Origin: Nostoc sp. CHAB 5836
GTDB taxonomy: Bacteria; Cyanobacteriota; Cyanobacteriia; Cyanobacteriales; Nostocaceae
Length of the DNA: 64,000 bases
Assembly (NCBI RefSeq): GCF_020829445.1
Contig: NZ_JAIVFV010000005.1
Span: 1 to 64,000, forward strand
Direction of reading: 5' to 3'
Positions 54,141-62,681 of this stretch are shown piece by piece; position 1 is the first letter of the stretch, and each line of letters opens with the position of its first letter. Position numbers and translations under genes: made by a program. Below the pieces are notes generated by a model. It was not told the DNA's origin. It made no database searches and saw only the letters and a list, made by a program, of their open reading frames with translations.

Positions 54141-54773
54141 TTAAACTTGTTCGCTGCTGAGATGAGCGATCGCTTGTTTAATCCAATCTTCGACGTAGGC
54201 ATCTTTCGGTAGCCCGATGTCTTCACTTACCACATGGAGGGCGTGACTGACCTCATGGGCAGTATATCCCAAGGCAAAGAGGGTCATTTGCACCTCTTCG
54301 AGAATTCCCGGTGCTGGGCCACCTGTGGCGACGAAGAACCCGGCTGATTTGCGCCACTCGACTAATTTGCTTTTCAGTTCCAAACAGATGCGTTCAGCGA
54401 TTTTTTTACCGACACCAGGAGCCTGAATTAAGATTTGTGTATTGCCAGCGATAATTGCTTGGACTAAATCTGGTAGTTCCAGAGTGTCCAAGAGGGCGAT
54501 CGCTAAGGCTGCACCAATACCTGTGACAGTCAGCAAGTGGCGAAATAAATCGCGTTCAGATGGCGAAGCAAAGCCATATAGGAAGGGTACTTCTTCCCGA
54601 ATTTGGAAATGGGTAAAAATTTGCGCCACTCCTCCCGACTCTGGTAACTGATTTGCTAGCCGTTGGGGAACTTGCAAATCATACCCCAAGCCATTCACTT
54701 CCAGAGTCAGAATCACGCGATTAGCGCCAATTGTTTGGATACCAGCGACTATACCTTTTAGATAACTAATCAT
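54141..54773 (-). CDS. ruvA: Holliday junction branch migration protein RuvA
   Basis: A 210-residue RuvA: OB-fold domain I ([36 protein letters not shown]), tandem helix-hairpin-helix domain II ([33 protein letters not shown]) and a C-terminal domain III ([19 protein letters not shown]) that contacts RuvB. The acidic pin between the OB strands is present. The ATG at 54773 overlaps the last base of the spp stop codon (TAATG on the coding strand), so translation should be coupled. A longer frame upstream is not needed. Confidence 0.95.
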   Translation of the reverse strand: MISYLKGIVAGIQTIGANRVILTLEVNGLGYDLQVPQRLANQLPESGGVAQIFTHFQIREEVPFLYGFASPSERDLFRHLLTVTGIGAALAIALLDTLELPDLVQAIIAGNTQILIQAPGVGKKIAERICLELKSKLVEWRKSAGFFVATGGPAPGILEEVQMTLFALGYTAHEVSHALHVVSEDIGLPKDAYVEDWIKQAIAHLSSEQV

Positions 54774-55534
54774 TACAAGAGACCAAAATAATTTAATCCT
54801 TCGATAATTCCACCTGCACAAAAACTTTTTGCCAGGTAGTGATAGTCAAAAGGGTACTCATTGTGCCATTGGAGTAACTCTTTGCGGGCATTCCCCACAA
54901 TGATGCCCCGTTCGTTGCCTACAGCAAATAAAGCAATATCATTACCTGAATCACCACAGACAACTGTTTGTTCTGCTGCAAATTTCCACTTCCGGCGTAA
55001 AAACTGCATTGCCTGACCTTTATCGCTGCTATGGGGTACAATGTCAAGGTCAATACCGCTACTGTAGATTAACTTTACATTTAATTTATATTTTTTTTGC
55101 AACTCTGCTTCAAGTTGTGGTATCACTCTGGCAGATACTTCTTGTTGTAGGAAAAAACTCACTTTGAAGGGACGCTGTTCTGAATCTGGTTGGCGAACTA
55201 ACTCACGGTATTTCTGGGTAATAGATAATACAGTTTCCCGTTGCCATCCTGGAGAGAGGATTTCTGACCAACCTGAGTCTGGAGTATCAGTACCATCAAG
55301 GTAGATTTCTGTACCAACCGAAAGGACGAGGGCATCGGGTTGCAAAATATTTTTTTGAGCTTGGAGTTGTTTATAAAGTACAGGCGATCGCCCGGTAGAA
55401 TAAACGATTTTAGTGCCGTATTCTTGGCGATGTTGACTTAGTAGTTGATTTAGTTCTGGTAAAGCGTTATCATCGCCCACAGTGCGATATACGAGGGTGT
55501 CATCTAGGTCGCTTACAAAAAGAAATGGTTTCAT
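54773..55534 (-). CDS. spp: Sucrose-phosphate phosphatase
   Basis: A 253-residue HAD-family (Cof/S6PP type) enzyme hydrolysing sucrose 6F-phosphate to sucrose, the last step of sucrose synthesis, important in heterocystous cyanobacteria for osmoprotection and carbon transfer to heterocysts. The nucleophile motif is VSDLDDTLV (Asp9, Asp11 region), motif II STGRSP, the substrate loop VGTEIYLDG and motif [14 protein letters not shown]. It lies directly upstream of ruvA with a one-base overlap, an unexpected functional pairing. Confidence 0.93.
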   Translation of the reverse strand: MKPFLFVSDLDDTLVYRTVGDDNALPELNQLLSQHRQEYGTKIVYSTGRSPVLYKQLQAQKNILQPDALVLSVGTEIYLDGTDTPDSGWSEILSPGWQRETVLSITQKYRELVRQPDSEQRPFKVSFFLQQEVSARVIPQLEAELQKKYKLNVKLIYSSGIDLDIVPHSSDKGQAMQFLRRKWKFAAEQTVVCGDSGNDIALFAVGNERGIIVGNARKELLQWHNEYPFDYHYLAKSFCAGGIIEGLNYFGLL

Positions 55535-55715
55535 GATTAGACATCTTGCAAAATTTCGTTATTCTACCGCGTGAAGAGACTGTTGCAAAAAGTTTAATTG
55601 CTAATAGGGCTGACGCAAAAACCTTCTCAAACTCTCATTCCTGCGTGACACCCCAGTTGCTTCTCCGTAGGAGTACAAGTCTCTTAAGGGACTGACAACA
55701 AATAAATTACCCAAT

Positions 55716-55754
55716 CTTGTGTATGGGTGGGCGACACGAGAGCCCATACACAAG
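55716..55754. repeat. Perfect 12-bp inverted repeat CTTGTGTATGGG
   Basis: CTTGTGTATGGG and CCCATACACAAG form a 12-bp stem with a 15-base loop; the outer words 'gggtgggcg' and 'cgcccaccc' add a second, overlapping pairing. An M5 half copy (gctgacgcaaaaacc) precedes it at 55608. Confidence 0.75.
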
Positions 55755-55791
55755 GGCTGGTGAGACGCCCACCCCACAATAAGTAGTTGAG

Positions 55792-55922
55792 TAAGTACGT
55801 TGGTGCGAAAAAAATCAAGTATGTTACCAAACGTAAATAAGCTTAAAACCCTTACTAATGACAAATGACGAATGACAAATGACAGCCTTAGCCAGTTAAC
55901 TTTAATTCTGTCCAGCTACTTA
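55792..55922 (+). mobile_element. M3 element, copy I
   Basis: TAAGTACGTTGGTGCG left end and GTCCAGCTACTTA right end, with the 'tatgttaccaaacgtaaata' block and TGACAAA units. The right end faces the xseB stop codon 41 bp away. Confidence 0.8.
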
Positions 55923-55963
55923 TAAGTTCTAGCTAAATGTGAGCTTCAGGATAGTTGCAATTA

Positions 55964-56191
55964 TTATTCATCACTCAAAGTTTCAATCAACAAATCCACC
56001 TGTTGCTGTCGCTGCTGTAAAAAACCTTCACACTGACGCAAATACTCAACAGCAGTTGCAAATTGCTCAAACACCGCCTCCAAATCCAACTCACCCGCCT
56101 CAATACGAGCAATTATTCCCTCTATTTCAGCAACCTTCGCCTCATAATTCCAACCTTCCTCAGAACTAGAAGCATTCTTACGTTTAACCAT
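55964..56191 (-). CDS. xseB: Exodeoxyribonuclease VII small subunit
   Basis: A 75-residue Xse[32 protein letters not shown] and [22 protein letters not shown] (parts), a helical hairpin that wraps the large subunit. The LE..... LE.V..FE.g pattern is diagnostic. ATG at 56191 overlaps the xseA stop by 8 bases. That overlap is created by repeat sequence at the end of xseA. Confidence 0.93.
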   Translation of the reverse strand: MVKRKNASSSEEGWNYEAKVAEIEGIIARIEAGELDLEAVFEQFATAVEYLRQCEGFLQQRQQQVDLLIETLSDE

Positions 56192-57494
56192 CAACCTCTC
56201 TGCGTCCTCTGCGTCTTGGCGGTTCGTTTACTTCCATAACCTTCACTTTAACCCCACCCTGCCCCAACTGAATTAACAAATCTTGCCCCACAGCCAACTC
56301 AGTCGCAGAACGAGCGATCGCCCCATCTTCCCTTCTCACTACCGCATAACCACGCTGTAACACCGCTTTCGGGTCAAGACTAGCCAACTTTTGCCGTAAT
56401 AACTCTAGATGCTGCGTTGCTTGCTGCGATCGCCCCGTCGTAATTTGTAGCAAATGCTGACGCTTCCAACCTAACTTGTCCACCTCCTGTTGCACTTGTC
56501 GATCTAACCGCAAACGTCGCAAACGATTGCGCAATCCTTGCAGTTGATTGAGAGAATTTTCCCCAAAGTCATGCACCGCCTCATGTAAAGCCACAACTCG
56601 CTGCTGATGCTCAGTATACAACTTTGAAAGTGATGGTACAGCTCTTTCCGCCGCCGCAGTGGGTGTATGCACACAAGCATCTGCAACTAAATCTGCCAAA
56701 GATTCATCTCGTTGATGACCGATACCAGTAATTACGGGAATCGAACAATTAGCTAGCGATCGCACCACTCCTTCATCATTAAAGCAAGCCAACTCTTCCA
56801 CCGCGCCACCACCCCGCGATAAAATTAGCACTTGGGCGCGGCCATCTCGTTCCACCCGCTCAATTGCTTTGACGATCGATTCAGGTGCTTGCTCACCTTG
56901 TACTGTAGCGGGAGAAAATAAAACTTGTAAACCTGGATACCTTTGCTTGAGAGTTTTTTGAATATCACCCCAAGCCGCCGCAGTTGGGGAAGTGACGACA
57001 GCGATGGTTTGGGGGTGGGTGGGGAGCGATCGCTTTCTTTCGGCGTCAAACAATCCCTCAGCCAGCAAGCGATTTTTTAGTTGTTGATAGCGCAACGCCT
57101 GTAAACCAACACCAGCAGGTAGAGTTTGCCAAACCGATAACTGATACTCTCCCCGTTGCGGATACACGCGAATACTGCCCAAAATCATTACCTGCTCACC
57201 GGGAACGGGTATTTGGGCGAGTTTTGGCAATTGACTATTCCATACCACACACTTAATTCCGGCGGTGCGATCGGGATCTTGGAGCGTGAAAAATAACCCA
57301 CTACGATGGTGGTTAGCACTGGAAACTTCGCCAGTTACCCAAACTTGCCGTAATTGTTCATCTTGCTCTAACACCAAGCGGATATAGTCAGTTAATCCAG
57401 ACACTGAAAGTGCAGCATCGAGAATTAGAGAGTCGGGAAGGTCGAAAGTCATCAAAGATGCCTGAAAGCATTTGTGCTGGAGCGATTTTAGCAT
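56184..57494 (-). CDS. xseA: Exodeoxyribonuclease VII large subunit
   Basis: A 436-residue XseA which, with XseB, degrades single-stranded DNA from either end. OB-fold [23 protein letters not shown], catalytic region [25 protein letters not shown], and [16 protein letters not shown] are clear, followed by the coiled-coil. ATG at 57494 is used; ATG at 57452 ([10 protein letters not shown]) is an alternative and closer to usual family starts. The last 13-14 residues ([14 protein letters not shown]) are encoded by the dispersed 'gaaccgccaagacgcagagg' repeat, not by a family sequence. Confidence 0.94.
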   Translation of the reverse strand: MLKSLQHKCFQASLMTFDLPDSLILDAALSVSGLTDYIRLVLEQDEQLRQVWVTGEVSSANHHRSGLFFTLQDPDRTAGIKCVVWNSQLPKLAQIPVPGEQVMILGSIRVYPQRGEYQLSVWQTLPAGVGLQALRYQQLKNRLLAEGLFDAERKRSLPTHPQTIAVVTSPTAAAWGDIQKTLKQRYPGLQVLFSPATVQGEQAPESIVKAIERVERDGRAQVLILSRGGGAVEELACFNDEGVVRSLANCSIPVITGIGHQRDESLADLVADACVHTPTAAAERAVPSLSKLYTEHQQRVVALHEAVHDFGENSLNQLQGLRNRLRRLRLDRQVQQEVDKLGWKRQHLLQITTGRSQQATQHLELLRQKLASLDPKAVLQRGYAVVRREDGAIARSATELAVGQDLLIQLGQGGVKVKVMEVNEPPRRRGRREVDG

Positions 57495-57600
57495 TTTTCA
57501 TGAAAATCGAAGTTTATCCCAGTAAACGCTTTAAGCCTCTTTGATCACAACTGGCTTGGCAAAAAACTATCTTCTCCTCATTTCTCTGTGTTCTCTGTCA

Positions 57601-57689
57601 CGACTTACGCAAAATCATGAAAAACGAACCGCAAAGGACGCAAAGGACGCAAAGGAACAAGAGTTTCAGAGAGTTTTTGCGTAAGTCCT
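57601..57689. mobile_element. M5 element
   Basis: CGACTTACGCAAAA left, TTTTTGCGTAAGTCCTA right; the body contains 'aaaggacgcaaaggacgcaa' tandem words. No coding capacity. Confidence 0.75.
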
Positions 57690-57740
57690 ATCTGTGTCTC
57701 TGACAATTCAGGTCATCTGGAAAAGCTAACGATTAACCTA

Positions 57741-57952
57741 GGGGTTGCTGAATAACGGTAAAATCCTTATATTTCAAACTTTTCAGGCTATTACCGCAGA
57801 AAAAAGTGCAAGACAATAGGTGTATGAGGCTTAAAAGCCTTGCATTGACAATTTCTAGTACCACAATAAATTGGAAAAAATAGGGATAAAACTGTTCCCT
57901 GTTAAGAGTTCCCTATTCCCTGCCCTCACCAAAGGACTTTTTCAGCAAGCCC
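57741..57952. mobile_element. 212-bp MITE with TTGCTGAA-type ends and 7-bp target duplication
   Basis: Ends GGGGTTGCTGAATAA and TTTTTCAGCAAGCCC are imperfect reverse complements (two to three mismatches). Flanking TAACCTA is present on both sides (57734-57740 and 57953-57959), a perfect 7-bp duplication. The GGnTTGCTGAA end resembles those of some DDE transposase families, but no transposase is encoded. It is the only copy seen in the window. Confidence 0.75.
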
Positions 57953-57959
57953 TAACCTA

Positions 57960-58140
57960 ACCCCCTAGGGCGTGTTTTCAAACTCGAAGATCCCCCCTAA
58001 CCCAATACAGTTCACTTAAGCATTTCTTCCTTCTCTCTTCTCTTCCTTTGCGTCCTTTGCGGCCTTTGCGGTTCGTTAACAAAATTGACTTTGAGACGCA
58101 CTCGCGTTTGCGTTTACGTTTATTTGAGTAATTTATTTCT
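57960..58140. repeat. Repeat fragments before dprA 3' end
   Basis: A left part of the 'gcgtgttttcaaactcgaag' repeat (57968-58000) is interrupted by an M2 left half (caatacagttcacttaagc from 58003) and GC-rich scraps. It lies downstream of dprA; no gene. Confidence 0.65.
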
Positions 58141-58149
58141 TGTCACTCC

Positions 58150-59271
58150 CTAAGTTTTTTGATACCGCATTCCTGGGAGTTGTGAAACTAAACCCATAAG
58201 TTCCAACTCTAACAAAGCACCAGAAACTGAGCCAGCAGCCATACTGGTTTGTTGGACAATAAAATCGAAGGGTAAAGCATCATTATTCGCGATCGCATTC
58301 ATTACCGTTTGTAATTCTGGGGATAAAGTTAGCAAAATTAACTGTTGGGCTGTTGGTAATGCTTCAACTGTATCAACTTGTGGTATAGCTCCTAACATTG
58401 TTAACAGTTCATCTAGTTCTTTGAGAATGAAAGAAGCACCTTGATTGAGTAACTTTAAGCACCCTTGGGATGGTTGATCGTCCACCCTACCAGGGAGTGC
58501 ATAGACATCTCTGCCAAATTCATTTGCGTAGGTAGCAGTAATTAAAGCACCAGATTTTATCGGTGCTTCCATTACCAGGATGGCGCGGCTTAAACCAGCA
58601 ATAATTCGGTTACGGCGGGGAAAATGAGTGCGATCGGGTGGGGTTTTTGTGGGGTACTCACTCATGACTAAGCCAGAAGTCAAAATTTGCTTGTACAAAT
58701 CTCGATTTTTATGTGGATAGATGACATCTACACCAGTCCCCAAAACTGCGATCGTGCGTCCACCTGCTTTCATGGCGGCGATGTGGCTTTCTGTATCAAT
58801 TCCCTCTGCCATCCCAGAAACAACTGTAAAGCCATTTTTAGCCAAAGCTGTACTAATTTGGCGAGTCCAACGGATACCGTATTCTGAGGGTTGGCGTGTT
58901 CCGACAATCCCAACCATTGGTTTTTGTCCGAGATTTTCTTGAAGTTCGACTTCACCGCGATAGTATAAAATCGGTGGCGGACTGGGAGTTTCCAACAGTA
59001 AGCGGGGATAATCTGCATCTGCTGGTGTCCAGAAATGGGAATTTTCCTGCTGGTGCTTGCTGAATAGTTCTTCTGGGTGCAAACGCGATCGCTGTTGTAT
59101 TACTTTTTCTAGTGTCTGAAAACCAAAACCCTCTACTTCTCCTAACTCTACCTTGGTAGCGTTCCAAGCCGTTGCCAGCGTCCCAAAATGCTGTTGCAGC
59201 CGTCGCAGTAATACTGGGCCAATGCCAGAAATTTGCGCCCAAGCTAGCCAATATGCACCTTCTTCTACCAC
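58150..59271 (-). CDS. dprA: DNA-processing protein DprA
   Basis: A 373-residue DprA/Smf, which loads RecA on incoming single-stranded DNA during natural transformation. N-terminal helical SAM-like region (WAQISGIGPVLLRRLQQHFG), extended Rossmann fold with VGIVGTRQPSEYG, VSGMAEGIDTESH, VLGTGVDVIYPHKN and SEYPTKTPPDRTHFPRRNRIIAGLS (parts), then a C-terminal winged helix (FDFIVQQTSMAAGSVSGALLELELMGLV, parts). The start is GTG at 59271, as no ATG lies nearby in frame. Complete by length and motifs. Confidence 0.94.
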   Translation of the reverse strand: MVEEGAYWLAWAQISGIGPVLLRRLQQHFGTLATAWNATKVELGEVEGFGFQTLEKVIQQRSRLHPEELFSKHQQENSHFWTPADADYPRLLLETPSPPPILYYRGEVELQENLGQKPMVGIVGTRQPSEYGIRWTRQISTALAKNGFTVVSGMAEGIDTESHIAAMKAGGRTIAVLGTGVDVIYPHKNRDLYKQILTSGLVMSEYPTKTPPDRTHFPRRNRIIAGLSRAILVMEAPIKSGALITATYANEFGRDVYALPGRVDDQPSQGCLKLLNQGASFILKELDELLTMLGAIPQVDTVEALPTAQQLILLTLSPELQTVMNAIANNDALPFDFIVQQTSMAAGSVSGALLELELMGLVSQLPGMRYQKT

Positions 59272-59458
59272 GGTTCCATCCTCACGCCTACTGGATTGAG
59301 TATTCCCAAATTAGGTTTGGCTGTTGATGTGGAAGGAGATCAGGGGAAATTATTCAATCAATCTCTCCGTTGTCTCTTCTCCATACCCAATGCCCCTTGA
59401 CTTTTGTCTCTTGACTCTCGACTATTAACTATTGACATCTATCTTGTTATCTTCGGTG

Positions 59459-60595
59459 ATGAAATATTTCTATCGTCTTCTAATAAGTCTATCTGGGTGC
59501 TTAATTTTTTTACTGCTGCATAGTGGTCTTGGTTTATTGCCTAGTTTGGCAGCCGAAAAAGTTACTGTCAGGTATGGATTGTTTGAGCAATCGATCCCGG
59601 TGGCAGATATACGCAACTATGACGAAACGCAAAAGGTTTCTGCCGATCTGCAATCTTTCCTAGATTACCTTAGCGCGAAGGAGAAACAGAAGTTTCAAGA
59701 TGCCCTTAAGGTGAAAATATCCCTTGATATTGTGGCTTTGGATCAGCTGATAAACACAGGAATGGGCAAGCAAATTTTATCTTTTGCTTCTGCTGCGATC
59801 GCCCGTCGCGATCAAGCCAGTATACAAGCGCTACGATCTTCCATTATCCTGGGAGCAAAATCAGCTGAAGGTCTAGGAATAATCAGCTTTTTAGAAGCTT
59901 ACCCCAGTAATCAACTAGTTGTTGACGTGTCCAAAATTTCTCAGCTAGTCAGCATGGCAAATTCATCTTCTAGTTCTGCTGATGCACGACCAAAAGATAA
60001 TGTAAGTTCTTCACCTTTAGGGAAAATTGCATTGCAATATCAGACACTTGCTGCCCAAGATAAACAGTTCTCAGGTTGCTTATTTGGCGATTCTATTTCG
60101 GCTGGAGTTGGTAATACCCTTGGAAATGGTACTTTTAATTTTGGGTTAAATGGTCTGAGTACAATCTCATTACTAGAACAACTGAAAAGTTTAATTCCTA
60201 CCAAGGTGAAATGTGAAAAAACCATTATTGCCATAGGAGGAAATGATGCTTTGTATGGGACTAGTGATGAGTTATTTAGCAAAAATCTGCAAGAGGCGAT
60301 CGCACTAGTCCGCACAATGGGAAATAAAGAAATTTTTCTCATTCCGGCTTTTTATTCAACAGTTGCAGCAAGTTCAGATCCAACTGTAGCAGCCCCACTT
60401 TCTAGACTTGAACAAATTAATGCTCTGATTAACCAAGTTGCTGAAACAGAAAAAGTGCCAGTTGCAGCAGCAGGACTAGAAGCCTTATATGAAAATAATG
60501 TTCTTAAAGAGAATTTGACCACTGATGGCGACCATCTGAATGCAGAAGGCCTAAAAATTTATCGCCAAGCTTTGTTACAAATTTTGGCTAAGTAA
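59459..60595 (+). CDS. Exported DUF1400 + SGNH hydrolase fusion
   Basis: A 378-residue exported protein. Residues 1-32 are a signal peptide (FYRLLISLSGCLIFLLLHSGLGLLPSLAAE, in parts; a Cys in the h-region could also suggest a lipoprotein but the lipobox is poor). Residues 33-150 match DUF1400 (VTVRYGLFEQSIPVADI, SADLQSFLDYLS). Residues 205-375 are an SGNH hydrolase: LFGDSISAGVG with the nucleophile Ser, GLNGLSTISLL (Gly), IAIGGNDALYG (Asn), and DGDHLNAEGLKIY with the catalytic Asp-x-x-His. DUF1400 normally precedes an alpha/beta hydrolase, so this is an unusual pairing. Likely substrate: an ester in the periplasm. ATG at 59459 is chosen over a TTG at 59432. Confidence 0.85.
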   Translation: MKYFYRLLISLSGCLIFLLLHSGLGLLPSLAAEKVTVRYGLFEQSIPVADIRNYDETQKVSADLQSFLDYLSAKEKQKFQDALKVKISLDIVALDQLINTGMGKQILSFASAAIARRDQASIQALRSSIILGAKSAEGLGIISFLEAYPSNQLVVDVSKISQLVSMANSSSSSADARPKDNVSSSPLGKIALQYQTLAAQDKQFSGCLFGDSISAGVGNTLGNGTFNFGLNGLSTISLLEQLKSLIPTKVKCEKTIIAIGGNDALYGTSDELFSKNLQEAIALVRTMGNKEIFLIPAFYSTVAASSDPTVAAPLSRLEQINALINQVAETEKVPVAAAGLEALYENNVLKENLTTDGDHLNAEGLKIYRQALLQILAK

Positions 60596-60599
60596 TACC

Positions 60600-60755
60600 A
60601 TTTTGGATTTTGGATTTAATGAAAAATCTCAAAGTCTAAAATTCAAACACCCTTTGGGATTTTGGATTTTGAATGGAATGAAAAATCTCAAAATCTAAAA
60701 TCCTTCGACTGAGCGTAGTCCAAGTCTAAAATCTAAAATTCAAACCCCCTCTAAC
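60600..60755. repeat. ATCTAAA/'gggattttggatt' repeat tract
   Basis: Degenerate tandem pieces such as 'ttttggattttggattt', 'caaaatctaaaatcc' follow the SGNH gene and can fold back on each other, perhaps ending its transcript. Related to the heptamer runs elsewhere. Confidence 0.6.
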
Positions 60756-60771
60756 GCCAATATTTCTGCTG

Positions 60772-61046
60772 TAAGTCAGTCGGCAAGAATAAACTAAACT
60801 ATATTACGAAACGTAAATACACCTTAAACCCTTATAAATCAATACGGTTCACAAAAGGGCTGAAACTCTTTTTTTTTACGAACCACAGAGGCGCAGAGAA
60901 CACAGAGAGAAGAGAGAAAGAGAAGGAGGAAATGCTTAACCCAAGCGTATTGCCTTATAAATGACGAAGGACGAAGGACAAATGACAAATGACAAATGAC
61001 AAATGACACCCTTACCCAGTTAGCTTTATTCGCGTCGCTCTACTTA
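60772..61046 (+). mobile_element. M3 element, copy J, split by an M2 insertion
   Basis: Left TAAGTCAGTCGGCAAGAA, block 'attacgaaacgtaaatacacc', right GCGTCGCTCTACTTA, which lies 6 bp from the stop codon of the minus-strand YdcF-like gene. It is interrupted by the M2 copy at 60840-60952. Confidence 0.8.
60840..60952. mobile_element. M2 element inserted in M3, perfect 10-bp target duplication
   Basis: Ends CAATACGGTTCAC and CTTAACCCAAGCGTATTG. The flanks CCTTATAAAT at 60830-60839 and 60953-60962 are identical. Removing the element and one flank restores the normal M3 sequence 'cccttataaatgac', so the insertion event can be read directly. Confidence 0.9.
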
Positions 61047-61052
61047 TAACTT

Positions 61053-61679
61053 TTAGTTTTGCCAATTCAAAAACCGTCCATAAATATAAGCGATGGCTTC
61101 ATGAATAATTGTCCGTACACCTTCGCTAGAACCCCACCATTTGCTTGGATTGTAATCTTCGGTTGTCGCAGCAATCACACCAACTTTAATGTCAGGGGTA
61201 AGGATTTTTTTGAAAAGAAACCAACTCCTACGGGCATGAACGTCCAAGGAAAAAAGATTAATTGATTCTATCTGTAAATTGGAATTGGATAGCCAGCGAT
61301 GAAATTCGACAGCAGATGCATAACTACGATCTTTAACCACAAAAGGTGTCGGAACTGCTACTACTTTCTCTGCTTCTAAACCGAGTTTTATAAAGGTAGC
61401 GGCTGACACGTCTGCATAGTTATTGTATGCGGTAAGATAACTTCCTTTCCTTAATGTACCTCCGGTAGTAATTATTTGACGATAAGAACCGTTTTGAAAT
61501 TCAGTCAAAGCTTTTTCTATAGCGTAATCTGGTAGCCATCCTTCAACAACTAATACTTCTGCTGAATTGATCGGGGAAGTTACGGCGAGAAATGAGTGTA
61601 CATGAGTAATAATGAAAAATATGAAATAAGCAATAAAAGCGATGGCAATCGCCCACCCCTGAGCCGTAAGTGTCCACAT
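61053..61679 (-). CDS. YdcF/ElyC-like (DUF218) membrane-anchored protein
   Basis: A 208-residue protein with one N-terminal membrane helix (GWAIAIAFIAYFIFFIITHV) and a DUF218-type domain outside: EVLVVEGWLPDYAIEKAL, IITTGGTLRKGS, AATFIKLGLEAEKVVAVPTP and a long central loop DRSYASAVEFHRWL. DUF218 proteins such as ElyC affect envelope glycan lipid-carrier metabolism, but the activity of this branch is unknown. It is co-directional with the DUF2301 gene upstream, 62 bp apart. Its stop codon lies 6 bp from M3 copy J. Confidence 0.8.
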   Translation of the reverse strand: MWTLTAQGWAIAIAFIAYFIFFIITHVHSFLAVTSPINSAEVLVVEGWLPDYAIEKALTEFQNGSYRQIITTGGTLRKGSYLTAYNNYADVSAATFIKLGLEAEKVVAVPTPFVVKDRSYASAVEFHRWLSNSNLQIESINLFSLDVHARRSWFLFKKILTPDIKVGVIAATTEDYNPSKWWGSSEGVRTIIHEAIAYIYGRFLNWQN

Positions 61680-61741
61680 TTATTGGCGTTTGATGATTTT
61701 GATTTTGGGAAATTTTTGACGCCGACGATTTTTGTCCTGCA

Positions 61742-62398
61742 TTAAACCTTAGCTAAACGTTGTTCTTTTAAGTAGGTAAACACAGATTTATCTCCAATAT
61801 CAGCCGGAATTGCTTGCACTGTCTTTCGCAGGGCAAATACCAAAAATAACGTCGCCCAAATTCCTAATAAAAGACTTTCCCCCTGAGTTGGTAAAATTCC
61901 CACTAAATGTCCTAACAACAGTAGCGGTACTGTTACGGTTAATACTTTGGTTTCCACACGATTGAAGCAAAAAGCCTCTTTAAAATAAATACCCGTCAAA
62001 GCAACAAAGATAAAACCAACTCCGAATAAAGTCATCGGCTGATTGTAAACTGTAACAGCCAAAGGTTCACTGCTAGATAGTGCCAATATCATTGATGCGA
62101 TACTACCAATCGCCCAAAAAACTTGCAACATTCGGTGCAGTAATACCATGTAGATATGAATGGTAAATAAACTTACACCAAGAGCAAGACTAAAACAAGC
62201 ATATAGAGGCGTTAGTCCAGTTACAACAGCCGGGTTATTGTTGAGTAAAACCAAAGCGCTGCCTATGGCAAAGCTCAATGCTGCTACCATTAACCCAGCG
62301 CGGTAGATAATTACGCCAGTGCGATCGCTCTGAGTAATTGTAAATTCGCCAAACTGGCCATGATAAACTTCTGGTGCAGAGAGTGTTTGTGTAGTCAT
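61742..62398 (-). CDS. DUF2301 integral membrane protein
   Basis: A 218-residue membrane protein with about six to seven helices and a short hydrophilic N-terminus (MTTQTLSAPEVYHGQFGEFT). The segments TGVIIYRAGLMVAALSFAIG, PLYACFSLALGVSLFTIHIYM and IYFKEAFCFNRVETK match the cyanobacterial DUF2301 family. The conserved YFKEAFCFNR loop suggests a functional site. No activity is known. It may share a transcript with the YdcF-like gene. Confidence 0.82.
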   Translation of the reverse strand: MTTQTLSAPEVYHGQFGEFTITQSDRTGVIIYRAGLMVAALSFAIGSALVLLNNNPAVVTGLTPLYACFSLALGVSLFTIHIYMVLLHRMLQVFWAIGSIASMILALSSSEPLAVTVYNQPMTLFGVGFIFVALTGIYFKEAFCFNRVETKVLTVTVPLLLLGHLVGILPTQGESLLLGIWATLFLVFALRKTVQAIPADIGDKSVFTYLKEQRLAKV

Positions 62399-62681
62399 AG
62401 CTAAGAATAGAATTATGATTCTCTAGTACAGTACAACAGTAAATTGCTTAAGGGTTACTTTTTTTATTAGACATCTCCATAAATTAGGTTTTCATATAGA
62501 CAGGATAAGGGTTTGAGATTCTTTTTCACTCCTATGTCTATTATGACCAATGAGACGAACTCAATGCCAGCATCCTTTAACTTACATTTTCTAGTAGTTA
62601 CTTGATTGCACTTTTTATCAGATAGTATCTTTAGAGCCACAACAGGCGGTTTTAAGCCTGATGATTTTTCACTTTCTTACT
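62399..62681. other. Gene-free stretch
   Basis: AT-rich, no named repeat family, no gene or terminator recognised. A weak inverted pair 'aggcggttttaagcct' is at 62644-62659, near the 3' end of the SAM hydrolase gene. Confidence 0.5.
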
